NCBI GenBank assembly: GCA_031283685.1
Contig: JAITBI010000036.1
Location: 1 to 35,876, forward strand
Reading direction: 5' to 3'
From: Puniceicoccales bacterium
GTDB taxonomy: Bacteria; Verrucomicrobiota; Verrucomicrobiia; Opitutales; JAIRKQ01
DNA length: 35,876 nt
The notes beneath the pieces are model-generated. The model saw only the letters and a program-made list of their open reading frames with translations, was not told where the DNA came from and ran no database searches. This document shows positions 9,323 to 19,574 of this stretch, in pieces (positions within the stretch are counted from its first letter, which is position 1; every line of letters starts with the position of its first letter). The translations under genes were made by a program, and so were the position numbers.

Positions 9323-10141
9323 ATGTCAGATAACGAAGAAAATAAATTGGAGAATGCCGACGAGATGGAAGAAAATGCAGATTTGGATGATATTTTGGAC
9401 GAGGACGATGATAATGACGAGGAAGATGGTGAGGATGAAACGGAAGATACATTAGATTCCGATAAGGATTCATCTACGGCACCATCCAGCAAAGCATCCA
9501 AGGACATGAAACAGAAAGGTCCAACGCCGGATAATCCAGTGGCCGAAGATGCTACTGGGCATGAAGAAGAAAAAAAAGAAAAAGGCGGTGAAGATGAGAA
9601 AAAGGCGGAGTACGATGCTAAAGACGAAGAAGATGATGGTGAGGATGAAACGGAAGATGCATTAGATTCCGATAAGGATTCATCTACGGCACCATCTAAC
9701 AAAGCATCCAAGGACGCGGCACAGAAAGGTCCAACGCCGGCTGATCCAGTGGTCGAAGGGGCTACCGAGCACGATGCGGAAGAGCAAGCGACTGAAGAAT
9801 TTGCCGAAGGGAGGCTGGAAAAGCGATCAGCTGATGCTACGGGACAACCTGGTGAAAAAGACCCTCCTATCCCTAATCCTACGACACTTCCCGAGCGAAC
9901 AAAGGTTAAGCAGGTAGTGAAGGAAGCGGTGGATTCACTTATGATCGATTTGACCTTTGAAACCGTTAGAAAAACTATAACACTTGCAGAATTAAAATCG
10001 ATAAAACCAGGATATACATTCATTTCTCAAAACCCCGTCAACTCACCTGTTGAAATAAGGGCCAATGGTAAACTTATTGGATATGGAAAATTGGTCAGTG
10101 TAGATGGTAATATTGGAATTCAAATAATGGAGTTTGTATAG
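9323..10141 (+). CDS. Putative type III secretion C-ring protein, SctQ C-terminal (FliN/SpoA) domain with long acidic N-terminal region
   Basis: SD-like GAGGAGAGA before ATG; C-terminus DSLMIDLTFETVRKTITLAELKSIKPGYTFISQNPVNSPVEIRANGKLIGYGKLVSVDGNIGIQIMEFV matches FliN/SctQ C-terminal SpoA pattern; immediately precedes sctR. Confidence 0.8.
   Translation: MSDNEENKLENADEMEENADLDDILDEDDDNDEEDGEDETEDTLDSDKDSSTAPSSKASKDMKQKGPTPDNPVAEDATGHEEEKKEKGGEDEKKAEYDAKDEEDDGEDETEDALDSDKDSSTAPSNKASKDAAQKGPTPADPVVEGATEHDAEEQATEEFAEGRLEKRSADATGQPGEKDPPIPNPTTLPERTKVKQVVKEAVDSLMIDLTFETVRKTITLAELKSIKPGYTFISQNPVNSPVEIRANGKLIGYGKLVSVDGNIGIQIMEFV
9425..9776 (+). repeat. Direct repeat: two ~140 bp copies (9425..~9566 and 9635..~9776), 210 bp (70 codons) apart, in frame
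   Basis: Near-identical gatggtgaggatgaaacggaagat(a/g)cattagattccgataaggattcatctacggcaccatc... in both copies; encodes DGEDETEDxLDSDKDSSTAPSxKASKDxxQKGPTPxxPVxExAT twice. Confidence 0.95.
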
Positions 10142-10142
10142 C

Positions 10143-10799
10143 ATGGCGGCAGATATATCATTAAATCCAATAACGATAATCGTACTACTAATCGCGCTGT
10201 CACTTGCACCATTCGCGATATTGTTAATTTCATCGTTTGTAAAAATAGTTGTCGTCATGAACCTAGTTCGAAATGCGTTGGGTGTGCAGCAAGTACCTCC
10301 AAATATGGTACTCAATGGGCTAGCGATCATGCTTAGCATATACGTGATGTTCCCTGTGGTCAAGGAAATAGGGACCTTGGGGGCAAATGTTCCACTGGAA
10401 TTTGATTCAATGGAAAAGATAAAGGCCGTCGCTAACACCCTACAAGCCCCGATTCAGAAATTCTTGGACAAACATGCCAACCAAAAGCACAAAGCATTTT
10501 TCCTGAAAACCGCCCGCAAGTTGTGGCCTCTACAAGATGCAGAAAAACTGCAGTCGGAAGACCTGATTGTCCTCATTCCAGCGTTTACGGTTACTGAATT
10601 GACGGATGCATTTCAAATAGGATTTTTGTTATACTTGCCTTTCATTGCCGTTGACCTCATTGTTTCAAATATTTTGCTTGCCCTTGGTATGATGATGGTA
10701 TCGCCGATGACCATTTCTTTACCATTTAAATTGATGTTGTTTGTGATAGTAGATGGGTGGTCACGGCTAATTCATGGCCTAGTTCTGACCTACCGATAG
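10143..10799 (+). CDS. sctR: Type III secretion export apparatus protein SctR (YscR/FliP family)
   Basis: SFVKIVVVMNLVRNALGVQQVPPNMVLNGLAIMLSIYVMFPV and IPAFTVTELTDAFQIGFLLYLPFIAVDLIVSNILLALGMMMVSPMTISLPFKLMLFVIVDGW are SctR/FliP signatures. Confidence 0.95.
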   Translation: MAADISLNPITIIVLLIALSLAPFAILLISSFVKIVVVMNLVRNALGVQQVPPNMVLNGLAIMLSIYVMFPVVKEIGTLGANVPLEFDSMEKIKAVANTLQAPIQKFLDKHANQKHKAFFLKTARKLWPLQDAEKLQSEDLIVLIPAFTVTELTDAFQIGFLLYLPFIAVDLIVSNILLALGMMMVSPMTISLPFKLMLFVIVDGWSRLIHGLVLTYR

Positions 10800-10801
10800 T
10801 G

Positions 10802-11629
10802 TTATTGTTGTTGTGTTTGGTGGCGTATCCTGAGAAACAAAACTATGCCGAATAATAGTAGAAAAAGTGAATAAAATTGTCCGCGGGACATGGCAAGGAT
10901 TAGTTGTGCATCGGGCTCACGAAAAAATTCCATAGAAATTCTAAAAACTGAGTATAATATTAAAAATTCTCCGCTAAGTTTCCCAGGAGTAATCTTTTCT
11001 TTGGTCCAGAAGCGGATTTGCACGTATATAAGCAATAGTAAACCCTCAAGGGAAGCTTCATAGAGTTGGGAAGGGTGCCGAGCGGGAATCACAGAAAGAC
11101 GTGATGGAGAGTAACCACTTTGAGGAAAGATTACTGCCCACCTGACGTTTGTGATTTTCCCATAGAGTTCACCGTTGATAAAATTTGCGATGCGACCAAG
11201 TAAAAAACCAAAAGGCGCAATGGTTGAACAGATGTCCGCAAGGGATAACAGTGGTACATTGTTTTTTCTAGAAAAAATAACCATTGCGATAATAGTTCCA
11301 ATAAATCCTCCGTGACTGGACATTCCTCCATGCCAGATAGCGAAAATTTCCAGTGGGTTATGGATAAATACACCCGGGTAATATAGGAGCATATATCCTA
11401 TGCGGCCCCCAAGCACTACACCTGCGATTATATAGCTTAGAAAAGATATATTCTGTTCGCTCGACAGGGGGGATTTGTTTTTTCTAGAATAAAAGTTTAG
11501 TGCAAAAAACATAAATCCGAATGTCAGCAAATAAAAAATACCGTACCAACGAATTCCTTCGATAAAACATCCTTTGGGAAATTTAATAGCAAATGGGTCA
11601 ATGCTGTGAATGTAGTATCCTAAGATCAT
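10802..11629 (-). CDS. lgt: Prolipoprotein diacylglyceryl transferase
   Basis: Lgt motifs: GGRIGYMLLYYPG, WHGGMSSHGGFIG, GRIANFINGELYGKIT, ARHPSQLYEA. Confidence 0.95.
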   Translation of the reverse strand: MILGYYIHSIDPFAIKFPKGCFIEGIRWYGIFYLLTFGFMFFALNFYSRKNKSPLSSEQNISFLSYIIAGVVLGGRIGYMLLYYPGVFIHNPLEIFAIWHGGMSSHGGFIGTIIAMVIFSRKNNVPLLSLADICSTIAPFGFLLGRIANFINGELYGKITNVRWAVIFPQSGYSPSRLSVIPARHPSQLYEASLEGLLLLIYVQIRFWTKEKITPGKLSGEFLILYSVFRISMEFFREPDAQLILAMSRGQFYSLFLLLFGIVLFLRIRHQTQQQ

Positions 11630-12960
11630 TATATATTGTTCCTAGCGAATCGCGGATGTTTTCTAAGTGAAAAAAGCCCCAGGCTAGATATCAAGACGAA
11701 AACCGAGCCTACGTAGCTTATTTCTTGCAATGTTAAATAATGGGATAGGCCATATCCCAGAAATGGTGCTAATAATCCTCTCAGCCCGACAACGGTAACA
11801 TTTGTACTCATATAGGCACTGAAAATTTCCCTAGGAGCGATCTTGGTTACCCATAGGCACCAAATGATTTCTCCTCCTCCCCAGGCAATTCCAGCAAACA
11901 TGGAAGCTAAAATGATAAGATTTCTCGATTTGCAGTGAAAAAATAAAACAAATCCAAGTATCGCAAAAGTGTTGACCGTTAATTTTACGGTTATGAGCTT
12001 TGCCTTATCGAAAAAATATCCCCATAGTAATGAACTTAAAACCCTAAACGTATAGGGAATAGCCATGCACGCAACCGTTTCAAATATATTGGAAGCGTTT
12101 ATCCCATATGTACTATTAATAAGAAACTCTGTTCGCAGAGGGTTTAACATCTGAGTAGCAACTCCTGCAAATGACCACCAAAGCAATATCATACCGAATA
12201 GCTTGTCTTGAAAAATGAGCTTCAGGTTAGAAAAGATAGATTTTCCCTTTCGTTGTGGCAAAATCCGAGATGGTATTTTGGAAAATGACATCGCCGAACC
12301 TACGGCTGCCAGAGACACCGCAAGAAGGATTAGTTTGTAATTTTGCAGACTGGAATCCATCAGCTTGCTCCCAATAAGGGAAAATATTATGGCGGACAAG
12401 GGAATGACCATCAGTACAAATGCCAATCGACTACCCCGTTCCTGTGGGGAATAATTTTGGCCATAGGCATCTTCTATCAAGGGTACGGGTTGCTTGAAAA
12501 TCATGGTGGCCAGCATCATCAAGATTAGAAATACCGTGAGAGACCTTACAAAAATTGAAGCAAAAATTAACAATGAAATGGTAAGCATATACCTTTTACA
12601 AAGATCCATGGTGGTTAATTGTGTCTGCTTGGCTGCGAAGGCCTGAGTAATGGTAGTAATAAAGTATCCAATAAAGCCAGCGGAAACCAAAAATGATTTG
12701 GCCGTTTTGGATGCATGGAAAATCCGAATGGCAATTACCAACGCAAGATTTTTAAACAACGCCTCTATTATCCCTCCACAAAAACAACGGCAATTGTCGA
12801 ACAAAAACGTTTTCCCTGCCATTTCAGTTTTTGAGAAATTTTCAAACATGCCACCAAGAATGATTAAAGCTATTGAATTGCAAGCATAGACAATAATTAG
12901 TTGAATCCATTGGTAATGCCTTTGGCAATATCGTGTGCTTTTATAATAGATTCCTCGCAA
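11629..12960 (-). CDS. MFS-type transporter
   Basis: Many predicted TM segments, MFS-like fold; start codon uncertain because the 5' end overlaps the 3' end of dxr. Confidence 0.75.
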   Translation of the reverse strand: MRGIYYKSTRYCQRHYQWIQLIIVYACNSIALIILGGMFENFSKTEMAGKTFLFDNCRCFCGGIIEALFKNLALVIAIRIFHASKTAKSFLVSAGFIGYFITTITQAFAAKQTQLTTMDLCKRYMLTISLLIFASIFVRSLTVFLILMMLATMIFKQPVPLIEDAYGQNYSPQERGSRLAFVLMVIPLSAIIFSLIGSKLMDSSLQNYKLILLAVSLAAVGSAMSFSKIPSRILPQRKGKSIFSNLKLIFQDKLFGMILLWWSFAGVATQMLNPLRTEFLINSTYGINASNIFETVACMAIPYTFRVLSSLLWGYFFDKAKLITVKLTVNTFAILGFVLFFHCKSRNLIILASMFAGIAWGGGEIIWCLWVTKIAPREIFSAYMSTNVTVVGLRGLLAPFLGYGLSHYLTLQEISYVGSVFVLISSLGLFSLRKHPRFARNNI

Positions 12961-14060
12961 CTTTTAAAGGATGTCATGGGTTCGCCAGGGTAGATGTCTA
13001 ATGTTTTAACTACTATTTCACTGATTTGTGTAAATTTTATCCTATGATTTAGAAATTCATTGACGGCTACTTCATTGGCCGCCTGGAAAACGGCACAAGC
13101 ATTGCTATCCGTTTCCAAACATCGGCGAATGATGGCCAGGTGGGGAAATTTCGTAGGGTCTGGAGCAAAAAAATTTAATCTGCCCTGTTCGGCAAAATTT
13201 ATACTCGGCTTTGCTAATCGTTCCCTCTCCGGAAAGAATAAGCAGTTTGCAATGGGATACTCCATACTCGGCGGGCACATTTGAGCAATTATAGATCCGT
13301 CACAAAACTTTACCATTGAATGAACGATACTTTCTGGATGAACTAGCACATCGATATGGCTATCAGGAACATTAAATAGCCATTTAGCCTCCACAATCTC
13401 TAGAGCTTTGTTGGCCATCGTTGCAGAGTCAATGGTAATTTTCTTTCCCATGTTCCAAACCGGATGATGGAGAGCTTGTTCGACGCTAATGTTTTCCATC
13501 TCCTGCTTTGAAAAATTTCTAAATGGTCCCCCCGAAGCGGTTAGGATCAACCTATCAACAAAACCATTTCCGCTTCCCTGCAAACATTGAAAAATGGCAT
13601 TATGTTCGCTGTCTACAGGCAATATTTGGACATTGTTTTCCTTGGCGGATTCGATGATAAATTTTCCAGCGGCCACGAGAATTTCTTTGCTGGCGAGGAG
13701 GAGGTTTTTTTTACTTTCAATGGCGGCCATGGTCGGCTTCAATCCCGCAATTCCGGCCATTGCCATCAACACAGCAGTCGCTTCGGGAAGCTGAGCAAGT
13801 TCACATAGACCATCTTCACCCACAAAAAAACGCGTTCCCCGTTTAAACAGTGAGTCTTTCCCGGCGAAAGCATGTTTGTCGAAAACTCCAACATTTGGAA
13901 CGCTAAATTCATGGGCTATTTGCGCTAGCTTTTCAATGTTGGTATTTGCTGCTATGCCAACCACATCAAAACGGTGGCGATTGCGCCTGATGACATTTAG
14001 CGTACTTGTTCCGATCGATCCCGTTGCTCCGAAGATTATTATATGACGAAACATGGACAT
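12897..14060 (-). CDS. dxr: 1-deoxy-D-xylulose 5-phosphate reductoisomerase
   Basis: GATGSIGTSTLNVIRRN, LPVDSEHNAIFQCLQG, LTASGGPFRN, HPVWNMGKKITIDSATMANKALEIVEAKWLF, HPESIVHSMVKFCDGS. Confidence 0.97.
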   Translation of the reverse strand: MSMFRHIIIFGATGSIGTSTLNVIRRNRHRFDVVGIAANTNIEKLAQIAHEFSVPNVGVFDKHAFAGKDSLFKRGTRFFVGEDGLCELAQLPEATAVLMAMAGIAGLKPTMAAIESKKNLLLASKEILVAAGKFIIESAKENNVQILPVDSEHNAIFQCLQGSGNGFVDRLILTASGGPFRNFSKQEMENISVEQALHHPVWNMGKKITIDSATMANKALEIVEAKWLFNVPDSHIDVLVHPESIVHSMVKFCDGSIIAQMCPPSMEYPIANCLFFPERERLAKPSINFAEQGRLNFFAPDPTKFPHLAIIRRCLETDSNACAVFQAANEVAVNEFLNHRIKFTQISEIVVKTLDIYPGEPMTSFKSCEESIIKAHDIAKGITNGFN

Positions 14061-14136
14061 AGTCCTGCAAAAATTTTAATTATTGCAATGGCAAATTTTT
14101 GTAAGACTATATTGACCATTGTAATGAGAACTGAAG

Positions 14137-15915
14137 ATGAATTTTGGAGAGAAATGTTGTAAAAATTTTCACAAACGAGCTGGTTTTTGGAAGTATTTTA
14201 GTTTTTTGAAAGATTCAAAACTAAAATTTTTGTCAGCGATTGTGGCGGGTATTCTGTATGGTGTTTCTAGTGGATTTTGCATACCGGTGATTTTAAAATT
14301 TTCCTCGGAAAAAGTATTTTCTCGGGTTGATCTCCCGCTTTATATGCTGCTTACGGTTTCCATAGCTCCCGTTATTGCCATGGCGCTAAGAGCAACCTTT
14401 TCGATAATTAATGCCTATTACCTAGGGTTTTGTGGTCAAAAAATTTTGCAAGGGTTGCGGGTTATGATCTTCGACAAAATCCAAAGATTGCCAATAGAAT
14501 ATTTCAAAAAAACTGAACCGGGGACATTGATTACCCGCTCATTGAATGATACTGCTATTCTTCAGGAAACCATTATTTCAGTTTCCCAGGAGATTATAAA
14601 ACAGCCAATCGCACTGCTAGGAGCAATTGGAGCCCTAATGTTTTTGTGCTACAAACATTCGAATGTGATAATTTTATTGATATTTTTCCTAGCAGTTGCT
14701 CTGGTCGTTTTCCCCATTAAAGCTATTGGGAAGAAGATGCAAGAAAAGGCAATGGGGTTGCAGCAAACAACGGAAGGCATCACGACAAAATTGGCCCATA
14801 ACCTGTCTGCTGTCCAGGAAATTCGTGCGTTTGCAATGGAGGAAAGCGAAGTGTCTCTCTATCGAAGCATGTGTGGAAACGTCATGAGTTCCGTGATGAA
14901 ATCATTGAAATACTCCATCATTGTCTCACCAATTATAGAAATAGTGGCTTCCGTTGGGATAGGTTTTGCCATGTTTTTCTCCTATAAAATGCAAATTCAG
15001 CCATCCGTATTCATAGCATTGACGGGAGCATTATACTTAAGCTATGAACCGATCAAAAAAATTGCCGAATTAAATAATAGATTAAAGGCGGGATCCGCTA
15101 GCCTATTGCGTATAGAAGAGCTGTTAAATATTCCTGAAAAAATTTACGATCCTGCGAATCCAGTGCCAGTCGGTAAGTTGACAGGGAATATCACATTTGA
15201 CAATGTTTCATTTTCCTATGGAGAATCAGAAAAAGCGCTATGTGATATCGTTGTCCAAATGGAACATGGGAAAACCTATGCGCTTGTAGGAAGTAGTGGT
15301 GCAGGGAAAACAACGATGGCAAACCTAATACTTCGCTTCTATGATGTGACCGATGGAGCTGTCCAAATCGATGGGGTCGACATCCGTGACATGAAACTGA
15401 AGGATCTTAGAAAAAACATCTCCTATGTGCCCCAGTCGCCAACGCTAATCAATGGAACGATGTGTGATAATATCAAATGGAGTGCTCCCGATGCCTCCTT
15501 TGAACAGGTGGTCGAAGCCTCGAAAAAAGCCTACGCCCATGGATTTATTTTGAATTTGGAAAACGGATACGATACCATGGTTGGTGAAGGAGGGGCAAGA
15601 CTGTCGGGAGGGCAAAAACAACGAATCGCCATTGCTCGCGCATTCCTCCGAGATGCCCCCATCCTTATCTTCGATGAGGCCACATCGGCACTGGATGCCA
15701 ATAGTGAACATGAGGTGCATGTCGGCATAGAAAATCTAACAAAAAACCGAACCACAATCCTCATTTCCCACAGATTTACGATGATGTCCATCGTGAATGT
15801 AGTTTTTGTATTGGATCAGGGGAAAATTGTCGAGGTGGGATCGCCGGAAGAACTCCTACGCCAAACGGATTCAATTTATTACAGTCTGTACCAGAAACAG
15901 CAGGGGCTAAAGTAG
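14137..15915 (+). CDS. ABC transporter, fused TM and ATPase domains (MsbA/lipid-exporter-like)
   Basis: Walker A GSSGAGKTT, signature LSGGQKQRIAIARAFLRDAPILIFDEATSALD, N-terminal ABC exporter TM domain. Confidence 0.93.
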   Translation: MNFGEKCCKNFHKRAGFWKYFSFLKDSKLKFLSAIVAGILYGVSSGFCIPVILKFSSEKVFSRVDLPLYMLLTVSIAPVIAMALRATFSIINAYYLGFCGQKILQGLRVMIFDKIQRLPIEYFKKTEPGTLITRSLNDTAILQETIISVSQEIIKQPIALLGAIGALMFLCYKHSNVIILLIFFLAVALVVFPIKAIGKKMQEKAMGLQQTTEGITTKLAHNLSAVQEIRAFAMEESEVSLYRSMCGNVMSSVMKSLKYSIIVSPIIEIVASVGIGFAMFFSYKMQIQPSVFIALTGALYLSYEPIKKIAELNNRLKAGSASLLRIEELLNIPEKIYDPANPVPVGKLTGNITFDNVSFSYGESEKALCDIVVQMEHGKTYALVGSSGAGKTTMANLILRFYDVTDGAVQIDGVDIRDMKLKDLRKNISYVPQSPTLINGTMCDNIKWSAPDASFEQVVEASKKAYAHGFILNLENGYDTMVGEGGARLSGGQKQRIAIARAFLRDAPILIFDEATSALDANSEHEVHVGIENLTKNRTTILISHRFTMMSIVNVVFVLDQGKIVEVGSPEELLRQTDSIYYSLYQKQQGLK

Positions 15916-15979
15916 GCTTTTCCAATAATTAAAAAATAAAAGGGGAATTACTTTGTCCCATTGATTCAAGCCAATGAAC

Positions 15980-16417
15980 CTATAGGATCGCTTCTCTGGC
16001 GGCATGCCAAGCGAGGGTTGCACACTTGATTCGCATGGGAAACTTCCTAACCCCAATTAGCGACATCACTTCTCCGTATTGTTCCAGGGGATTGTTTGAC
16101 TCCACTGCTGTGGGAGGGTTACTTAATGTTGAGCATACGTCATCGATGATTTTAAAAGCCTCTTGCTGGGATTTCCCGGTTAGGATTTCTGTCATCAGCG
16201 ACGCGCTTGCCTGAGAGATTGCACAGCCTTCGCCGTCAAATGTTATCCTTCGAATAATGTTATCCATGATTTCGACAAACACCGTAATGTCATCCCCACA
16301 GGAAGGATTATAACCTTGGGCAGATTTTGTCGGGGAAGGTAGCGTACATTTGTTTCGTGGAACCCGATTGTGTTCCAGAATGACATCCTGATATAAATCC
16401 TCCAGTGCTTCTTCCAT
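15980..16417 (-). CDS. Iron-sulfur cluster assembly scaffold, SufU/NifU-N/IscU-like
   Basis: YNPSCGDDITVFVE, DGEGCAISQASASLMTE, KCATLAWHAAREA: three conserved Cys of SufU-type scaffolds. Confidence 0.9.
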   Translation of the reverse strand: MEEALEDLYQDVILEHNRVPRNKCTLPSPTKSAQGYNPSCGDDITVFVEIMDNIIRRITFDGEGCAISQASASLMTEILTGKSQQEAFKIIDDVCSTLSNPPTAVESNNPLEQYGEVMSLIGVRKFPMRIKCATLAWHAAREAIL

Positions 16418-16469
16418 CTGCTAATCAAAACTTGACATTGATTATTTTTAACTTTCAAGAGGGAAAGCA

Positions 16470-17219
16470 ATGAAGTTTTTTGAAAAAGTGAAAGAATTCT
16501 TCAATTTCCTATTAGACTGCTTGTTCCCGAGATGCTGCACGATTTGTAATAGAAAGGTTGACTGGGATGACTATTGCAATCTGTGTTCATCCTGCATTGA
16601 AAAAATTCCATGGATAAAGGGAAATAGATGTTCTTTATGTTCACGTCCCATGGGTGATACGGAAGTAGTTGGAGACGAAGAACCTATTTGTGCCGAATGC
16701 AAAGCTAATCTTCCGTGCTTTAAAAGCGGAATGTCTTGTTGGTTATACAAAGGGGTTGGCAGGGATATAATTTTGACCCTGAAATATCGAAATGCAGATT
16801 TTTTAAAAAATGACATTGCAATACTGTTGAAACATTATTGTGGCGAAGTTTGTGAATTTGCAGAAAATTCTTTGCTGGTTCCTGTCCCTATTCCCTATTT
16901 TCGTTGGGTAAAACGGGGATATAATCAGGCGGAAGTTATAGCATATGCGGTTGCAAAAATTGTAAATAATGCTAGTGTAGTAAACATGCTTAGAAGCAAA
17001 AACAAGAAGTCTCAGACAAAATTAAGACGCAATGAACGACTGCTAAACATAAAAGGAATGATCGAGTGTTCTGCAAGCAGTGAAGATGTCCCTCGGGATT
17101 CCAGAATTGTGATTGTCGATGATGTTTCGACAACGGGAACAACGGTTAATGAATGCTGTAGGATTTTGCAGGGAGCTGGGTTTAATAATTTGCACGTGTT
17201 AACCTTATCGTATGGATAA
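16470..17219 (+). CDS. ComF family phosphoribosyltransferase-like protein
   Basis: N-terminal Cys-rich zinc region ([21 protein letters not shown]), PRTase motif [13 protein letters not shown], and RGYNQAE. Confidence 0.9.
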   Translation: MKFFEKVKEFFNFLLDCLFPRCCTICNRKVDWDDYCNLCSSCIEKIPWIKGNRCSLCSRPMGDTEVVGDEEPICAECKANLPCFKSGMSCWLYKGVGRDIILTLKYRNADFLKNDIAILLKHYCGEVCEFAENSLLVPVPIPYFRWVKRGYNQAEVIAYAVAKIVNNASVVNMLRSKNKKSQTKLRRNERLLNIKGMIECSASSEDVPRDSRIVIVDDVSTTGTTVNECCRILQGAGFNNLHVLTLSYG

Positions 17220-17221
17220 AA

Positions 17222-18109
17222 ATGTCATTATTTAGCAGGCCAAAATATTCTACAATTTCCATTAAACGGAAGGATATTCCAAGGGGAATTTGGACCAAAT
17301 GCCCTGTCAGTGGGGAAACGGTCTATAACCGTGACTTGGAAAAAAATTTTATGGTCGTTCCAAAAAGCGGGTACCATTTCCCGCTATCTGCTGACCAACG
17401 CATTGAGCTTCTATGTGACCGTGGGACATTTCGAGAAATGTGGCAGGAATTGGAAACCGTCGACGTTCTTGGCTTTGAAGGGGAAGTTTCCTATGTAGGA
17501 AAATTGGCAAAATATCGGGAAAAAACAAAAATGCAAGAAGCGGCTATCGCCGGAACGGCAAAATTGGGCGGAATAAATGTCGCCATTGCAGTGATGGATT
17601 TCAGATTTCTTGGAGCTAGCATGGGGGCAGTCGTCGGTGAAAGAGTTACACGAACCATTGAACTTGGCTTGCAAAAAAATATTCCGGTGATTGTAGTCTG
17701 TGCTTCCGGAGGAGCAAGAATGTACGAGGGGATTCTAAGCCTCATGCAAATGGCGAAAACATCTGCTGCACTCGCCCGATTAAAAGAAGCAAAAGTCCCA
17801 TATATTGCTGTTCTAACAAACCCCACAATGGCTGGTGTGCTTGCAAGTTTTGCATCCCTAGGAGATATAATTATTGCCGAACCAGGTGCATTGATTGGCT
17901 TTGCGGGTCCACGGGTTATAAGGGAGACCACCCGCCAAGATTTGCCGGAAGGGTTTCAAACTGCGGAATTTCTACTGACCCATGGTTTGATCGATCAAGT
18001 GGTCCATCGGCTAGAACTTAAAAGCAGAATAAAATATTTTTTGGAATCCTTTGGCTATGGTCCCCAACATGAAAAATCCGCAAATGCTCAAAAATCTCGT
18101 AGGCGATGA
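17222..18109 (+). CDS. accD: Acetyl-CoA carboxylase carboxyltransferase subunit beta
   Basis: AccD core: [93 protein letters not shown]. Confidence 0.95.
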   Translation: MSLFSRPKYSTISIKRKDIPRGIWTKCPVSGETVYNRDLEKNFMVVPKSGYHFPLSADQRIELLCDRGTFREMWQELETVDVLGFEGEVSYVGKLAKYREKTKMQEAAIAGTAKLGGINVAIAVMDFRFLGASMGAVVGERVTRTIELGLQKNIPVIVVCASGGARMYEGILSLMQMAKTSAALARLKEAKVPYIAVLTNPTMAGVLASFASLGDIIIAEPGALIGFAGPRVIRETTRQDLPEGFQTAEFLLTHGLIDQVVHRLELKSRIKYFLESFGYGPQHEKSANAQKSRRR

Positions 18110-19574
18110 CTTGCTCGCCAATTTAGGGGAAAATTTTAAGACCTTCCAAAATGAATTAATTTGGCAGGTAACGTGCGATTCACGCGAAATTAACGAATTT
18201 TCAGGGAATGGAGCCATTTTGTTTTTCGCTCTTGCCGGTGAGCATTTCGATGGTCACGACTTTATCAACGACATATTCCGAAAAAATCCTTTGGCAATTG
18301 TCCTATCAGAAAAAGACCTAAGGTCACTCCATGGGCGTAGCATCCAAATCCGTGATATTCAGAAGACGATGGCAGTCATTGCCAAGAAATTTTTCACAAA
18401 TCCCGATGCCAAACTAAATTTAATCGGCGTAACAGGTACAAATGGGAAAACCACCACCTCATATCTATGCCGTGCAATGTTGAACACTGTCAGCAAAACT
18501 GGTATGCTGGGAACGGTGGAATACGATGTGTGTGGCAAAATCAGAAAGGTGTCGAATACCACACCCGAGGCGATAGTTTTATTCCGAATGCTTGCCGAAG
18601 CAGTTCAAAATGGATGCCAAAATTTGGCCCTCGAAATCAGTTCCCATGCTTTGGAACTAAAACGAGCGTATGGCTTGGAAATAGACGTTGCAATATTTAC
18701 GAATTTATCGCCTGACCACTTAGATTTTCACGGGAACCTCGATGATTATTTTCTAGCAAAGAAAAAATTGTTTTACGGCATCAATGGTTATAAACCAAAA
18801 TATTCCATAGTAAATATTGATGATGCGTACGGGCGACAACTATTTTATTCCCTCAAGCAGGATGGGGAAATGCCTGTGTCATTCGGGTTTTCACAGGATG
18901 CGGATTTTAAAATCTGCAACGTTGAAAAAAATGATATCAACGGTACGATTTTTACGATAATGGCCAAAAAACAGCCCTATGAATTTAGGTCATCTCTGTT
19001 TGGTCATTACAATTTGCTAAATATAGCTGCAAGTTTTGCCGCTTGCATGGTGATTTATAAAGAGTCGGAAAAGTTTATAGAAGCTGTTGCCGATTTCCAA
19101 GGTGTACCAGGCCGCATGGATAAAGTAATAATGCCAAATGGAGCTACGGCATTTGTCGATTATGCCCATACCCCCAATGCGCTTAGTGCTGCTATTGAAT
19201 CACTGCGATCTATAGGAAAAAGACGGCTGATAATCGTTTTTGGATGTGGAGGCGATCGCGATACAACAAAACGTGCCCCCATGACAAGAATAGTTAACGA
19301 GAAGGCCGATTTTGCAATTGCAACATCCGATAATCCACGCTACGAATCCCAGGATAACATATTTAGGGACATGGAAAGGGGAGTAGTCGATGCTAGCAAA
19401 ATAGCTTTTATTGAGGACAGAAAAAAAGCCATAATCAAAGCCATTCAGCTATCGCAGGCAGAAGACATTATTTTGGTGGCAGGGAAGGGGCATGAAACCT
19501 ATCAACGGGTTAATGATGAGATTTTCGACTTCGATGATAGAAGAATTATCCGGGAAGTAAGTGACCTATGCTGA
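18069..19574 (+). CDS. murE: UDP-N-acetylmuramoyl-tripeptide synthetase, probable meso-diaminopimelate type
   Basis: [57 protein letters not shown] (mDAP motif DNPR). ORF can start upstream at TTG 18051 or ATG 18057; overlaps the accD 3' end. Confidence 0.95.
   Translation: MKNPQMLKNLVGDDLLANLGENFKTFQNELIWQVTCDSREINEFSGNGAILFFALAGEHFDGHDFINDIFRKNPLAIVLSEKDLRSLHGRSIQIRDIQKTMAVIAKKFFTNPDAKLNLIGVTGTNGKTTTSYLCRAMLNTVSKTGMLGTVEYDVCGKIRKVSNTTPEAIVLFRMLAEAVQNGCQNLALEISSHALELKRAYGLEIDVAIFTNLSPDHLDFHGNLDDYFLAKKKLFYGINGYKPKYSIVNIDDAYGRQLFYSLKQDGEMPVSFGFSQDADFKICNVEKNDINGTIFTIMAKKQPYEFRSSLFGHYNLLNIAASFAACMVIYKESEKFIEAVADFQGVPGRMDKVIMPNGATAFVDYAHTPNALSAAIESLRSIGKRRLIIVFGCGGDRDTTKRAPMTRIVNEKADFAIATSDNPRYESQDNIFRDMERGVVDASKIAFIEDRKKAIIKAIQLSQAEDIILVAGKGHETYQRVNDEIFDFDDRRIIREVSDLC

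Noticed and set aside
9292-10023. Minus-strand Ser-rich 243-aa ORF
   Set aside because: Antisense of the acidic-repeat SpoA gene (GAT/GAA codons read as Ser/Phe on the other strand).
17491-17931. Minus-strand 146-aa ORF within accD
   Set aside because: Antisense of the conserved carboxyltransferase core.
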